Origin: Phoronis australis
Lineage: Eukaryota > Phoronida > Phoronidae
DNA length: 46,762 nt
NCBI GenBank assembly: GCA_002633005.1
Contig: NMRA01000963.1
Coordinates: 17,895 to 64,656 of the forward strand
Reading direction: 5' to 3'
Shown piece by piece: positions 21,281 to 33,000 of the stretch. The notes under the pieces were generated by a model, which was not told where the DNA came from, did no database searches, and worked only from the letters and a program-made list of their open reading frames with translations. How positions within the stretch are numbered: the stretch's first letter is position 1; each line of letters starts with the position of its first letter. A program made the translations under genes and the position numbers.

Positions 21281-21652
21281 GACCCCAACCAATCTCGTGA
21301 GTCTGTGTAGGAGACAAATCCATCCGAAGACGGGAGAATACGGTCGTCTCAGTAATTGATGCGTATACATGGTATACTAAATTTAGTGAAAATATATTGA
21401 GGACCTTTGAAGATACAGAGAAAAACGTAAAACACTAAAATTGGGGGCACACGGGTAGTCGGATCCGTTCCGAAACTTCGCTCATGCCGTCTTATCCATG
21501 AAAGGAACACATGTGCAAAATTTCACGAACATACCTCAACCGGTTTTGGAGATAGAGAACCGGACGCCGAACGGACGCCGCCCGGACGCACGGACAGAGA
21601 TGACGACATAATGCGTCCACAAATAAATATGTGGGCGCATAACAATGAACTC
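21281..21652 (+). repeat. Single copy of the CTCF-core family with terminal hairpin
   Basis: It shares 'ttgaggacctttgaagatac' (21397 on) and 'ggggcacacgggtagtcgga' text with the array at 8.6-9.9 kb, then continues 'ggttttggagatagagaacc', a run of cggacgc repeats, and a terminal hairpin. ATGCGTCCACA (21611-21621) pairs with TGTGGGCGCAT (21630-21640), one G-T type mismatch. The hairpin-tail arrangement is repeated at 25.3 kb. Confidence 0.65.
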
Positions 21653-21655
21653 AAG

Positions 21656-24330
21656 TTGGTGTCTTAGAACGGGCCCATGGGGTCTGTTTGAGCTAAAAAG
21701 AAAGTTTTAGAAAGTTTAATTGAAAAAAAAGAAGTACGACAATGAATTGAATCATATTTGCAGCAGGTGCTGGAAATGTCCCCTATCAGAATTGAAGTAA
21801 AAGTTGACGCGCTTTAACGAACTAAAAACCGTGCTGTTCTATGAAATACTGCCAAAAACCACATTGAATAATCTTTTAGCAGGTCGGACGTGCTAAAGCG
21901 TTTGCTGTAAAAGAATTGTGCTGACCTATACAGTATCGGCTCCGTAAGTCAAGTAAAAACGAGCACTGAAAAAATTGGGGGTCGGTTTCGGAGAATCACC
22001 ACGGAGTGCATGTACTAAACCTAAAATGGTGGCTTTGGTGTTTGCAAATATAATGCGAGATTTGGCTGATCGCGCAGATCAAACTTTCCTATTGTGTTTA
22101 AGCCAAAATCGCAAAATATAAATCCGTGATAGGCTTTGTTTTTGAGAATACTCGTGCGTAACGCGAATGTTTTTAAGGTAAGTTTTCACTGAGTCGTCAG
22201 CAACAAGTGATGTCAATGAGATCCAAAAGCGTCAGCACCGGCGAAAGGGTGACACTGTTCTAAGCTGTATAATACAATTGATGAAAGCTACAGCTCGGAA
22301 TTAGCGTTCTTTCATCAGCTTTTCTTCGAATCAAAATTGTATACTAACTAGAAATCGGCGATGTCACGCATGCTTGCAGCGGAAAGTTACAATGACAGCG
22401 AAACAAGGATAATCCATGAAAAGACCGAATTGTATTTGATGCAAATGTATAGGGTGAAACTTCAAAATGCTGCTACTGTTTCTGAAATGTAATATAGTTA
22501 ATCGTGTTTAGCATAGACTCTAGTTCAGAGGTGGAACATTTCACAAACAGTTCCTAAAACATAAAAGAAGTTGGCAAGAAGTTTATACCAAGTTTTGCAG
22601 ATTGGCAGAGTTGTTTCGAAGTTTATATTGAAGTTTGCTGTGTATGGAGCACCTGTCCAATAATGTCAAAAAGTTCTACTTGAAGCTGCGCATAGCTGTC
22701 AGCATTTAGATGACAAGACTCTAGTACCAGTTGACCAGTTCACAGAACAGGCACACTGTATACAGTGTATTAATCGAGTATAAGGTTCTGGGAATATAAG
22801 GGGCATTTTAATGAGAGCTGAGCAATTAAGTGGTAAAAGAGTTTCACTGGGTGTGCCCATCTTGATAGTGTCATGGAGAACATAAGTCATGTGGAATGAC
22901 GGTGGTGAAGAGCAAAAGCCACGTAGTGGAGTGACAGGAAAAATACTAAGTACAAAAATGGAGTAGTGGACCTGGACGAGGAAGAATAGAGAAAGATTGC
23001 GTAGGAGACAGATAAGCATAGACACCCGCTCTCTGACCAGCAGTCATATCTCCATAACATCTGCAATCACTGAGAAGATTCCAGAACAACCTGGTCATTG
23101 GCCATGAGCAGATCAGTCAGATTTTTAGTTTTGGTAAGCAGTGAATGTTACAAAGCAATTAAGAAAAAGTCAAAAGGCTGGGGTTGCTGAAGAAGCCTGT
23201 ACAGTGTACTGTCAAGGGAAGGCCATGGCCTTCAAACGCTGTTTTGTTGCCTGTTAGTCGTAAGACAGCAATGTATCATTAACATAGCTGATACCTTTTG
23301 CTATGAAAATATTGAGTCCACTGCCCACTGCCCAGATCGGAAAATACGGCAGACTGCGTTATGTCCCAAATCATTCTGCTCCGGAGGTGTGGTTGGTTGC
23401 TGTTGTCCAGGTCGCTTGGAGTGTTTCCGGAACTACAGGAGATTTATTTAAAGCCCCAGCACTCTCGGCACTCTACTAGACCCATATCCTCACGCTTGTG
23501 AAACAAATTTTTGCTTTGAAAAATATGACCACAAAGATCTCTACACAAAGGACCATGAGACGATAACTTGCTGAAAAGTTGAGGAAGTCATGCTAACCCC
23601 TGTTCCTAAACACATCTTTTGCCGCTAAACTAATCTACATAACACTATGTTAAACAACCTTCTATGTGTATGAATCTAATCAACATCGAGCGTGTCAAGA
23701 AGAGTCACTGTGTAATTACACATGCTGAAGCAGGCGTTGTATAGGTAAATGTAAAAAGTGGTGAAAAAAGACACCTACACCATCAGAAGCACCTGTGACA
23801 ACACTGACATCTCCGAGCTCGGGATGTATGGGACGTCTAGTATGCCAGTAGACGCCAAGACTCAAATGGAGAAGTGGAATGGTAGTGATTTGGACATAAT
23901 GGAACATTTCATAGATTTGACCTGAACAAGTGCCGCCACCATGACAGGTCACAAAATGTGAGAGTACTGGACAGAGAAAAGTTCTTGGTTTAAACGAATA
24001 GTCAGCGACGCCAATAACCCCTCTCTGAGTAGACACGGAGGTGTCAAATTGAATTTATTGCAGTCAGTGACTGGTGGTCCATTGCCTTGAAGCTGTTCTC
24101 TATGAACACCGACGCATGGGTGGTGAAATTTTCTCGAGATCCAGTGACTCATCAATCCCCAGTAGAAGAACCCAGGCGCCTCTGCAAAGTCGAGAAATTT
24201 GCCTTATTTTATAGGAAGTTCCAGAAGTCATAGTTTACGAGTCTTCCCTAAATTAATAGTAGTGCCCATCCTAGTTTACGTATTTGTAACCTGCACGGAT
24301 TACGTGTAATCTATACACATACATGTACAC
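21656..24330. other. Long gene-free stretch
   Basis: Several short frames (22699-23025 minus, 23716-24036 minus) but none with a family signature, reliable splice context or codon pattern. No RNA gene or repeat recognised. Confidence 0.4.
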
Positions 24331-24344
24331 TTACATGTATTAAC

Positions 24345-24480
24345 TATGAGGAGGCAGTGTGGCTTAGTGTCCTCCCTCTATTCAAGATTGTCACAAGGGG
24401 CACACTGCTGGTCGCGTGAGTCAAGTCCCTAAATCCTCAGCTCCGTTTCAATTAATACAGCATAAAGATGGTCCAAGGGG
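24345..24480 (+). repeat. Degenerate tRNA-derived SINE
   Basis: 'gaggcagtgtggcttagtg' matches the usual head and A box of metazoan tRNA-derived SINEs, and 'ggtcgcgtgagtcaagtccc' the B-box region with an altered core. Followed by noncoding tail. Old and mutated. Confidence 0.45.
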
Positions 24481-24994
24481 ATCATGGCGATGGGCATTCC
24501 TGAGCGGCATTTGTAGGTCTGGTAGAACAATATTTTCAACCATTTATTGAGATATTGGGAGGATATCTTAGTCCAGCATTTAGCTATCCCTTATTCGTGG
24601 TATAATGGAATCACAGAAATGCTAATTCCTCATTTCCATAAATTTAACAATTCGTCGCGCGAGATAGATGAATTTTCATTGTTTCAGTTCACCGTGACTC
24701 TTGACCTCTCACTTGACCTTTACTTTGACCTTGCATCCATAAAATCATATCAGAATTGGACTCTCCGTCCCAAAAAGTCATTGGAAACCTTAAATTGCAG
24801 GATCCTACACGTTATCATCTTCTGAGTATGGAAATTTAGCGAAATTCAAGATGGCGGAAGCTGCCATCTTGAATTATAAAAAATGTTAAAAGTTGCGCAA
24901 GGAGCAACCAAGTTAATTTTATTCGACTAACCACATATAGTAAATTTCTAAAAGAAAGCTTTACAGTAAACAACATTGCAGGGTCAACTTTTTG

Positions 24995-25312
24995 GCAACT
25001 AGACTACCACTAGATGGCGCAAACTACGTCAAATCCATCCGTAAACGAGGGGATAGCGTCATCTCACTAATAAATGCTTATACTTCCTAATTTTCTGAAA
25101 ATCCGTTAAGAGCAAAAAAACTAAAATTGCCAATAGGGTGAACACCGGTAGTCGAATTCGTGCGAAAGTTCGCTCATGCCGTCCCATCTATGGAGGAAGA
25201 TATGTGCAAATTTTCATGTGCGTACGTCAAATGTTTTGGAGATAGAGCAGCGGACGCAAAGAGATGACGGCATAATGCATCCACATATACATGTAAATAT
25301 GTGGACGCATAA
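24995..25312 (+). repeat. Second single copy of the CTCF-core family with terminal hairpin
   Basis: Begins with CCACTAGATGGCGC (25007-25020) followed by 'aaactacgtcaaatccatcc', nearly the text at 9885. It continues through a diverged B core (gccaatagggtgaacac) and 'gttttggagatagagcagc' to the terminal hairpin ATGCATCCACAT (25275-25286) / ATGTGGACGCAT (25299-25310). Same architecture as 21281-21652. Confidence 0.7.
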
Positions 25313-25359
25313 AAATCACAAAAATCCGTCAACGACAGATGTTTATTGTTTACACAATG

Positions 25360-25440
25360 AACATACACATACACGCACACACCGACATACGAACGCACGC
25401 AGGACCGTACACAAACAGGCATGCGTGCACATATAAACAA
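25360..25440. repeat. CA/ACGC-rich simple repeat
   Basis: Imperfect (CA)n with interspersed cg: 'acacatacacgcacacaccg'. Open in several frames only because of its composition. Confidence 0.6.
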
Positions 25441-25449
25441 AAATAAAAA

Positions 25450-26097
25450 CGCAAACTCCCTCCCTCAATTGACGGAGGTGACAAATGCAGTACAGCCACT
25501 GAATTATTAGACTCTTTCCGATGTCTCTCCGGTCTAGCCACCCGTGACCGTAACCGGAGACAGACTTGTATCACAAATGTTAAAATGACTTTTACTGAAA
25601 CGGATTCAACGACTTCAGTTAAAGTCTTTTTGATTGTCGAAAGCATATATTATGCTGCCCACAACGTGGCAATATTCTTCACCATGATTTGCTTTAAATA
25701 GTTTTCATGCTATCATTTCGCATCTCAGCAAAATCATCTAAAACCCTTCTTAGTTGGGCTTCCTCAGATTTAATTGCATTTGGTTTTGCTCCATTAGCCT
25801 AGTACTCAACTTGAGCGATTGAACTTGATTCAAAGCCCTCTAAAGTGTTGTTAAAATCTTCACAGCATTGAGTACAGGCATATTGACATAGGATCTGTTA
25901 AGATCATCAAAATTACAAAAACAACTAGATTATGAAAAATAAGTATGACAGTCTTGGTTGTTTCCACGGGGGATCGTTGCATTCACATATGCAGACGACA
26001 CGAAGAGTGACGACTCTACCACAGTTGTTCACAGGTGGCCCGCAGAACGCCCGTAGGGCAACGCCGCCCGCAACAGGAAAAGTCATTACGTCTGCTT
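25450..26097. other. 3' flank of the sorbitol dehydrogenase gene
   Basis: Should hold the 3' UTR on the minus strand. No AATAAA is obvious within the first few hundred bases on that strand; the first TTTATT on the plus strand that I see is near 25340. Confidence 0.35.
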
Positions 26098-26257
26098 TTA
26101 AACTTGCTCGCATTGTATTAACACCTTAATGGCGCCTCCTGCCTGAGTGTGAGTGATGTCAAACGCTTCTGAAACTTGCTCAAGTTTGAAACGATGAGTC
26201 ACCAGCTGCTTCACGTTGACACTTCCTGATGCAACCATAGCTAAAGAAGTTGGGTAG
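26098..26257 (-). CDS. SORD: SORD coding exon 8 with stop
   Basis: Encodes [20 protein letters not shown], the [12 protein letters not shown] element and the last strand [11 protein letters not shown], then TAA at 26098-26100. Acceptor attttttctacag. Confidence 0.93.
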
Positions 26258-29200
26258 CTGTAGAAAAAATAACAGAAGAGCCTTAAATAAAGTCTTTAAG
26301 TCAGTCCTGGGGTCCGTGTCATGAAATGATATTTCTTTTTAAGTCTTAAAGGACTCGATTATTGAACAGTCGGTTCATGACACTAACATGTAAGCAATTC
26401 CTTGAAGTTGGCACCCCAGATGGGGAAACTTCAGATGTTCCCGTTTATCAAATATGGAAACGAGTCGAGCTCTTTGAACCTGGGACACAAAAACTCTCAA
26501 AGCCTCACGTCCATGGTTTCTTTAGCAATAGTGTCGAAAATAATTAATGGGGATGCTCGGAAAACCTGATCTGCAATTATTATTGTTAAAGGAAGTGCTT
26601 AGAGATCAACATTCGTTTTGATATATTACATGTGTACAAAAAAACTCTGCGTGAATTGAATTTTAACCGCGTTATTCGATAAACTCAGTTCCGACCAACT
26701 TAATCTAAAAAAAGAACTACGCATATGCAGGGTGTTTTTTGGTAATTAACCATAACTGAATTTGATCTAAAACATTAAGTTTAAATAACTGTAATTTCTT
26801 TTCACAAACGATTAATATCTCGAAACGCGCATAGAAAGTATACGAGGCGTTAAATGTATTGTCTTGTAATTAGAGCCACGATTTTGTGTTGCTTGATTGA
26901 CGACATAATAAGAAAGCTGCACGCTACTGACACTAGTGTTTATTATGACGAAAGCTGGAGAATTGGAAGGCGGGAAAACTCACTAAACTCTCATCTGCAA
27001 TAGTGTTCATGCGCATCACTTATGATTTAGAATTCAGACTCCATTTATTACTTCATATCAACGTTCAAGTTCCGCTCATGCGTTTTTTGTCCACTCAGCA
27101 TCCGGGAATGTTTTGCACAAGTGAGAACAGCAGCCATTCCACTTTTTTTGGCATGTGGCACCGTTTATCGGCATGGCACTCCAAAAACAAATGTCCATTT
27201 TAACAACAAAAATTCTCATCTGCAGAATGTCAGTTTCTAGATAACCTCTAAAACCTCCAATTACCAGTTCTGATATCTTTGGACACCTCGAATATCAATC
27301 TCTCTCCTTGCCACGATTTTAACCAGCTTCAACGGCACGACATCTGTACCCAGTCCTACTAAGACGAACACACCTCCAGATTTAGTTGCCTGAAAAACAC
27401 GGAATGCTAAACTTGATGGTTCATAAATTATACCTCCCGATGGCAGTGGTAGCGGTCATGAAAACCCGCTTCCGCATGCCAGCTGCTTTACATGATTCGC
27501 AAGTATAGCACACGTTGGGAATTTCAATGTTCAGAAATCTTCTCCAATGACACTGCAAGGATTTGGACAGAACTGTGCTCATATATTTGTGTGGACAACA
27601 AAGGTAAAAATATTCCTATTCCCAGGTCCAGTGAAAATCCGTCTTTAAACTAACCGCAAGTCCCGCTTGAACTCCCGACTCTGAACCACTGCATTCGATG
27701 GTGACGTCGGATGGACCCCCTAGAGCGTCGTGGATGGCACTGGCAACTTCTTGCGAGTCAGTTGAATTCACCAAAACAGTACAGTCGGCCCCCATTTGCT
27801 TGGCTACTTGTAGACGGCTCTCGGATACATCTGCAGAAAGTAAATGAGATTTGTGTGAGCAGATGAACAACCATACACGGTATGCTAAGAATGATTTGTT
27901 AAACGCAGTTAGGTCAGCTTTATCAATAGTTGCCGTTGCAAATTCCCACTAATGCAAAATTATAACTATGGCGGATCGGAAATCCTTTGAAGCTACAAAT
28001 TGCCAACAACATGTTTTGCTAATATTCCAGTACAACTGCTGCCACCAAGTAAGGAGTTAAAAGGTCATCGAGAAGCAACATACATATTGAACCCAGCGGC
28101 ATACCATGATGCCAAGCATTCGAGCCCATTCATAGACTACACGCACATGTACGCCAGGCAATTGACGAACCAAGCTTCATTCATGCAGGCGTCTGTTTCC
28201 ACGGCGGTTGGAGCGAAATGCGGTGTTTCGTATAGTACTAATTTGCATTGTGGCACAGATTATGATGGCAAACCTACATGTACTGTCACCCAATTTCAGT
28301 CCCTTTGAGAGTTTTCAGTGTCCTGTGGCGGTCACGTGTTTTTTTCTTTAGATGAAGTTTCAATCCACGTTCATTTCATAAAATTAAAATATATTTGCGA
28401 AACCTTACATGTATGTAGATAACCTTCCTCCTGGGACGTTTACATGTACGTTACGGGCAAAACCACCGTTTCTTTTTATTTGCCAAAACGTGTGAATGCA
28501 AAACGAATCGCTAAACCAGATAATAGAACTCTAGCCCTTTAAATGCCAACTCCTTCCCGCACCACACACGATGCGCAGCGCATGCTTAGAGATTGTTTGC
28601 ATTGGTTTGTTAAGGTGTTGGTTCTTGCTACAGAATTTATTGTCATTAAAACTTTTCGCAACTCGGTGTTTTTTCAATGGAATTACACACCACGCCCTTT
28701 TCCAGCTCATCATGGTGTATGGTTATGACAGAAGCAAAAGGTAAGCAAATTAAATTCATAATTACTTATAATTTCGCATACTTGACAGGTTTAAAAACAT
28801 TAGTGTTTAATTCTTAGAGTGTTACTAAAATGCGAAATATAATAGGGATTAAATAGTAACATGAAAAAGAAATGAATTAAATGAGTGCTTAAACTAGAAC
28901 GGAAGTGATTTCAATGAACGACTCAAAAGAATACTACACCATATAGACCATAGATTTTAAAAGCACTTACATGTACGGCTGCTGCGAAGATTTGCCTGGC
29001 ATTGATTCAAAATTTTACTTTAATATATATTAGTAGGGCCTTTGAAGCTGTTTGATACAATTGCGTTCTTCAGGATGCAGTGACATTTACAAAAATGGTC
29101 AACTAATTAAAAGGTGCAAAATATATTATGTAGCTTTCAAAACATATTGGGGACAGCTCAATACGTTTCTTGCAGTGTAGGACTTTCCACAGAAGCTTAG

Positions 29201-30023
29201 AACTACACACATTCCTTCAGAAAGTGACTTTGATACAGTACTGTACACGTAGAGTATGCTAATGTAAAAAGAAACATTGGAAAACATATAATTGATATTT
29301 TAGTAAAGAAAGTGAACTCGTGAAAATAACAATATTCATAACAGAACGTTGTTTTGAGTAGATGTTGCTACTTACGGTTAACATTTGAGAATGGAAAAAA
29401 GGGCATTAAACTGGATTGAAAAGCGGAATTTCTGGATAGACAGCGGAGCATCTGTTTCTAACGCTAAACGCAATGAAGAAATATTCGCCCCAATACAAGA
29501 ATGGTCCTGACAGCGTCCTTTGCCGAACGGGAAATGTAACAGCCAAAAGCATTCAACGACGTTTTTTGTTATCGTTTTAGTCGCAAAAACATGAAACTTA
29601 CCGTGTTTTCTTTTTAGTCTAGCGGGAAAATATGAGTATGTCCGCTGAGAAATTAGAATTCGGGGTAGTTTATGATAAAATATCAACTTGGCCGTGTGTC
29701 AAAAAGCGGAACATTTTGATGGTGTGCCGGAAAACAATAAAAAAGTGGGACTGTCCCTCAAGAGCGTGGCATTTGGTAATTACACTGCACGCTTTTAGTA
29801 ACACAGGGTATTGGATTGGATTCTTTTGTAAGGTAGACTTTTTATTTTCTTTAAATTTTACTTACATTGCAGGTATCAGCTCTGCTCAGAAATCGGATTA
29901 ACAAAAAAAAACGGTATCTGGGCAGCAGGTAGACCTTGCACAAATTAATTATTTGAGAAACAATTCAAAACAGTAATAGTATATTCATGCACACACACAC
30001 GCACGCACGCACACTCGCACACA

Positions 30024-30068
<45 letters not shown>

Positions 30069-33000
30069 TGCGGGCTTTCGGCTGTCACACGTGTATAATT
30101 GACTCATGACGGATCACTGCTGTGAATCCGCAGCGCGTGAAATGTGTCAAAGATCCTGGATAATCATGTGGATTAAGAATGTGTGAACAGAGTATCATTG
30201 GAGCCTACATGTTTAGAGAAATACGAAAGGTTTCCGGGAGAATTAGAGATTGGCAGTGTAAGCAGCCAGATCACACGCCTGACGGCCGTTGACGTGCATA
30301 CCCCTACAGAGCGCTAAACACACGTGTGGTCGCACGTGGTGACTGCGTTAGAAGAAACCAGGGACGCTTACCAGTTAAACAGACTGCCGCCGCACCCATC
30401 GCTTTTGCTGTCAACATGTTGGCTAGTCCAATGGGACCTGCTCCACACAGTAACACTTTGTGGCCTACAGCCACCCCTCCTCGTCGACAAGCATACACTG
30501 CCACGCTGAGCGGTTCAAGAAGTGCACCCTCTTCAAAAGACACGCTGTCCGGAAGTCTAGCAGAGAGTCGAAAATTTGAATTAGGTTCCTGCTGTTGCAA
30601 AGGGGGGAATGATTTTCAACTTAAACCAACAGCAAAGAAGGAGTTAAATTAAATCACGATAAAGGGGTCTATTTGGTTTTAGGACACAGACACATTGTTG
30701 GATAAATGTTGGATCGTTGTTTTCATTAGCTGCCATCTTTCCAATGCAATTTGACTTTCGATTGTTCTTGTTAATTGTTTTTTTAAGTGTAAACAAAGCA
30801 TTACATCGACTAGTTTACATTGAACACTATTTTCACAGATTGGATAATGATACATCAATCGACTTGCTCTCCGAGTCTGAAACTAAAAATCGAATTGCCT
30901 CGCGCAAGTACACAATTCGATTTTAAAAAACCAAATCCCCTTTGAAAACTCGATAACCCGGCAAACTGATTATTACACTGTACATGCAACTGCTAAGCGA
31001 CATGCAAACTACATCCGGTTAACTATTCCCAAAGTACTGTGCATGTTTCGATATCATGCATGCAATCTATTTAAATAAGAAGACTGCTTTGAGGAAAATG
31101 ATCTCGCCAGTAATTTGAGGTAACAGTTTTCAACTGGAGGGTTGAGATCTTCACAGGATTTTGAGGAAACAAAAACGAATATAAAACATAAAACATGTTA
31201 AAAGCAGACAGGGCAAGTAGCCAAGTGTTTTAAACACTTTTAACAGCTAAGGCCGTCGGGCACTATTTCAGTTGATTTTATCGAGTAACTGGAACCCACA
31301 GCCGGAAATCGGCGAAATCTAGCAATAGAATCAAAAAAATAAATCAAAGTCTATTGTCTTGAAACAATGGCCAAAGCTTTTAGAAGTTTATGGTGCCAGG
31401 CAAAGATCCATATGCGCATTTTGGGCCCCGAAACTGAGCGCGTCCTTTAAATGGGTTGGATGAGGTTGCACCATATTTAATGTAAACTACATGTAATAGT
31501 GTCAATCTATGTCAAAAACTGGATGACGAGAAAGAATCAAAATAAAACTTGTCAAGTCTTACTATCTAAGCAACGATGACGTAATTCACCTCAAGTAGGC
31601 CTAATATGCAAACGATCGCTTGTGAACCATTTAAGAACCGTGCGATTATAACTTGATTTCGGTGTTTCTAGACATTGAAGGAAAGTGGATTGCCATTGAG
31701 TTACAAGACCGCTTTCATAATATGCAATTTACTCTTCACATTACACCAAAATGTTCGAAGCAGCACGTTCATTATAAAACAGGGGGTTGCTTTTGTTTAT
31801 ATTCAAAGCTGGGGATATAGTAGAAGTTACTTTTTGAGTACAGCGGAACATGGATTTAGGGACCACTACATGTATAACATAAAAATCCTATCACGGTAAA
31901 AACGGGCAGATTTCTAAATTTTCAGGACGACAAAAACCTGTTATAAATGCAATCATGGAATACTCCACATCGTTTTCGCTAATTTCGTGTGGGCAAGCGC
32001 GTGACCACCGTTGCCAATTGTGTTGAAAACGCACGTATCAACGTTGAAATGAAATCATACTTGTAGCAGAAATCTGCTCGGTGACAACAGTATCGCTGCA
32101 GGAAGCCATGAGTAGGGAAATCGGAACAAAACTTAATATCAGGGCATAGGTTGTAGCGACCTCCTTTGCAGACTCCACACTTCAGGCAAGGGACACCAGG
32201 TTCTAGGGCAACACGATCGCCTAGAAAGAACAGGCGCCAACAAGATTAACGAAAAATACTGTAGCAATCATGCAATGACACTTGTTCTGCATACCACCCT
32301 CTAAAAATTACATCTCCTCTTTCTGTCAGTCTCTCTATTCCCTTCCTCCTTAGACTTTCTTTCTCGTCTCCCCAGTATCTCCCGCCAAGAGAAAAGTGCC
32401 GCATCAATGCGCCGTCAGAGAACAATTACAACATATTAGGAAATAGCTTGCGCGTACTTATAGAGTGCAACACTGTGTTTGGTCGACAGCGCTGCGGTAG
32501 GAACGACCGGCGGCCTGTCCGTTGTCGTAGTGATTTTCTGTCCTACCGAAAGGGACATAATTTATAAAAAACCCTTTTCATTATGATCATAGACCCATCA
32601 AATAGCCTGTCTCTACAAACAGGTGAAAATGATTGACTGGTCTACGTTTATTACTATGCGCAATAACAATGAACCATTACACGTATAGGTACGTTATCTA
32701 TAGCTGTTTTCTGGCACATGAATACCCATTGCAGTTCGTGTTCCTGCCTGGGAGAAGCACTGTTTCTCAATTAAGTGAAATTATCCAGAATATACACTCT
32801 TAATATCTGAGTGACAACAACTCCATGTCCGTCTTTTTAGATTGAGCTTTAGCGCTTGACGTTGTACTTCGTGACTTGCTATTAATAAAATCGACTTCTT
32901 AGGAATCACTGACGTCTTGGTCAACTTTTTCAGAACCTGTCTTTTCTGTCACCTTTTTAGAGTCAGAGTAGATAGAGTGTTGTCTAGTGAGACGCCTCAG

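Noticed and set aside
25174-25440. Overlapping frames with His/Thr or Cys/Val-rich text
   Set aside because: Produced by the CA/ACGC simple repeat and the hairpin-ended repeat; no domain.
26125-26140. ggcgcctcctgcc as another CTCF-like core
   Set aside because: It lies in SORD exon 8 coding sequence (A-G-G-A codons) and lacks the CTAG centre.
28000-28308. 102-codon plus-strand ORF in SORD intron 5
   Set aside because: Begins with an ATG but has no recognisable family, and no partner exons were seen; probably chance.
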